Shown piece after piece: positions 5,440 to 6,184 of a stretch of 6,184 bases of DNA. Made by a program: the position numbers and the translations under genes. The number at the start of each line of letters is the position of its first letter. The stretch's first letter is position 1. The notes beneath the pieces are model-generated. The model was not told the DNA's origin and did not search any database. It saw only the letters and a program-made list of their open reading frames with translations. The stretch comes from Acidobacteriota bacterium (GTDB lineage Bacteria; Acidobacteriota; UBA6911; JACQSX01), in NCBI GenBank assembly GCA_016199665.1, contig JACQGG010000041.1, positions 1-6,184 on the forward strand, written 5' to 3'.

Positions 5440-6184
5440 CTACAGGTTGGGAGGCGCCAGAGGCAAGGGGCGCATCTCCGCTCCGGTTCCCGATGACTTG
5501 AGCTCCACTTCCGACACGGACAGGAACTCCTTTTCAATGTATGCGAGCGCAATCGGCCCTCCCAGCCTCGGAGACTGCACCGCGCTTGTGACCCGCCCGA
5601 TGACCCGGTTCTGAAACAAAATCTCCTCGCCAGGCGTCGGAATCGTGTCTTGCTTGACGAGCAGACCCATCAGCTTCCTGCTTACGCTTGCCCGGTAGGT
5701 CACCCTGGCAATGATCTCCTGGCCCGTGTAGCACCCCTTCGTGAAATTCAGCGCGTGCTCCAGATTACACTCCAGCGGGAGGTTGCTTTCGTCATAGTCC
5801 ACGCCGGCGGTGGGAATCCCGGCCTCGATGCGCAGAATCTCAAGGACTTCAGAATCCACGGCGGCGCAATCACAATGCTGCGCGATCCAGTCGGCGCAAA
5901 AGGCTTTGCAGTCCGGCCCAACCCAGAGCTGATAACCGTCCAGGCCAAAGCGCGTGTCGCGCACCAGGAGAACCGGCCGGCCCTCCAGACTTGCCTCAGC
6001 CTGGGCAAACGGCTTTTGCGGCAGCGCCTGCCATGCCCGGGAAAGCCGCTGCGATGAGAGCGGCCCAATCACGCCCACCGCGCTGCCGGGAAGTTCCCGG
6101 ACTTCCACGTCATCGGTAACGATAAACCGGCTGAGCGCCCTCATGGCTTTTCCCCTGAAATCACTGCGGCACAGAATCCGAAAC
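5440..6184 (-). CDS. ygfZ: YgfZ/GcvT-like folate-binding protein (Fe-S enzyme maturation), N-terminus outside window
   Basis: The YgfZ/IBA57 family are tetrahydrofolate-binding relatives of the glycine-cleavage T protein that help make or repair Fe-S enzymes. The signature KGCYTGQEIIARVTYRA is present (residues 136-152 counted from the ATG at 6142-6144), with the conserved cysteine at 138. Before it come RIEAGIPTAGVDYDESNLPL (105-124) and LEHALNFTKG, also typical. The C-terminal barrel covers about 155-230. The ATG at 6144 has an SD-like AGGGGA, but it would give only 234 aa against roughly 300 or more for the family. The frame stays open to the window edge (RILCRSDFRGKAMRALSRF), and the sequence fits the helix before the DDVEV strand. 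I therefore read it as 5'-truncated by the window, not as a short protein. Odd: a cysteine cluster C79-x3-C83-x7-C91-x-C93. It is followed by the DUF1015 gene after 10 nt, probably as one transcript. Confidence 0.9.
   Translation of the reverse strand, partial: FRILCRSDFRGKAMRALSRFIVTDDVEVRELPGSAVGVIGPLSSQRLSRAWQALPQKPFAQAEASLEGRPVLLVRDTRFGLDGYQLWVGPDCKAFCADWIAQHCDCAAVDSEVLEILRIEAGIPTAGVDYDESNLPLECNLEHALNFTKGCYTGQEIIARVTYRASVSRKLMGLLVKQDTIPTPGEEILFQNRVIGRVTSAVQSPRLGGPIALAYIEKEFLSVSEVELKSSGTGAEMRPLPLAPPNL

Noticed and set aside
4890..5501. Plus-strand open frame (203 codons) opposite DUF1015 and the end of ygfZ
   Set aside because: It crosses two real minus-strand genes and has no motif of its own.
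5430..5552. Upstream extension of the DUF1015 gene to an ATG at 5552
   Set aside because: The extra 41 residues overlap ygfZ in another frame and are Cys/Arg/Ser-rich noise; the family N-terminus begins at the ATG at 5429.

Overview
The window is GC-rich bacterial DNA with tightly packed genes, one of them cut off at each end. The protein families and the base composition would fit an Acidobacteriota or a deltaproteobacterial-type genome. That is a guess from general resemblance; there is no rRNA or other marker to settle it.

Layout. Positions 1-522 (+) hold the C-terminal part of a PlsC-type glycerolipid acyltransferase that begins before the window. All other genes lie on the minus strand and are read right to left. 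They start with ygfZ (GcvT-like folate-binding Fe-S maturation protein, 5440-6184, N-terminus outside the window). Next come a DUF1015 protein of unknown function (4179-5429), E1 alpha (2953-4068), E1 beta (1991-2965) and the lipoyl acyltransferase E2 (505-1719). E1 alpha, E1 beta and E2 form a branched-chain-type 2-oxo acid dehydrogenase (BCKDH). E2 converges on the acyltransferase gene and the two coding regions overlap by 18 bp.

How it works together. E1 (alpha2beta2, ThDP-dependent) decarboxylates a 2-oxo acid, probably those derived from Val, Leu and Ile. It passes the acyl group to the lipoyl-lysine of E2, which transfers it to CoA. E3 (lipoamide dehydrogenase) is not in the window. The products would feed energy metabolism or prime iso/anteiso fatty acids. 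YgfZ/IBA57-family proteins support Fe-S enzymes, including lipoate synthase in mitochondria, so ygfZ beside a lipoate-dependent complex may be more than coincidence.

Non-coding signals. Two stand out. A perfect 22-bp palindrome (4170-4191) is centred on the DUF1015 stop codon and contains the -35 hexamer of a good sigma70-like promoter facing the E1 alpha gene. A 7-bp-period degenerate repeat array (about 1897-1977) sits in the 262-bp gap between E1 beta and E2. I see no mobile element, CRISPR array, tRNA or rRNA. Most of the window is ordinary metabolic sequence. I did not find a clearly new multi-gene system; the least explained items are the palindrome/promoter, the heptad array and the DUF1015 gene with its neighbours.
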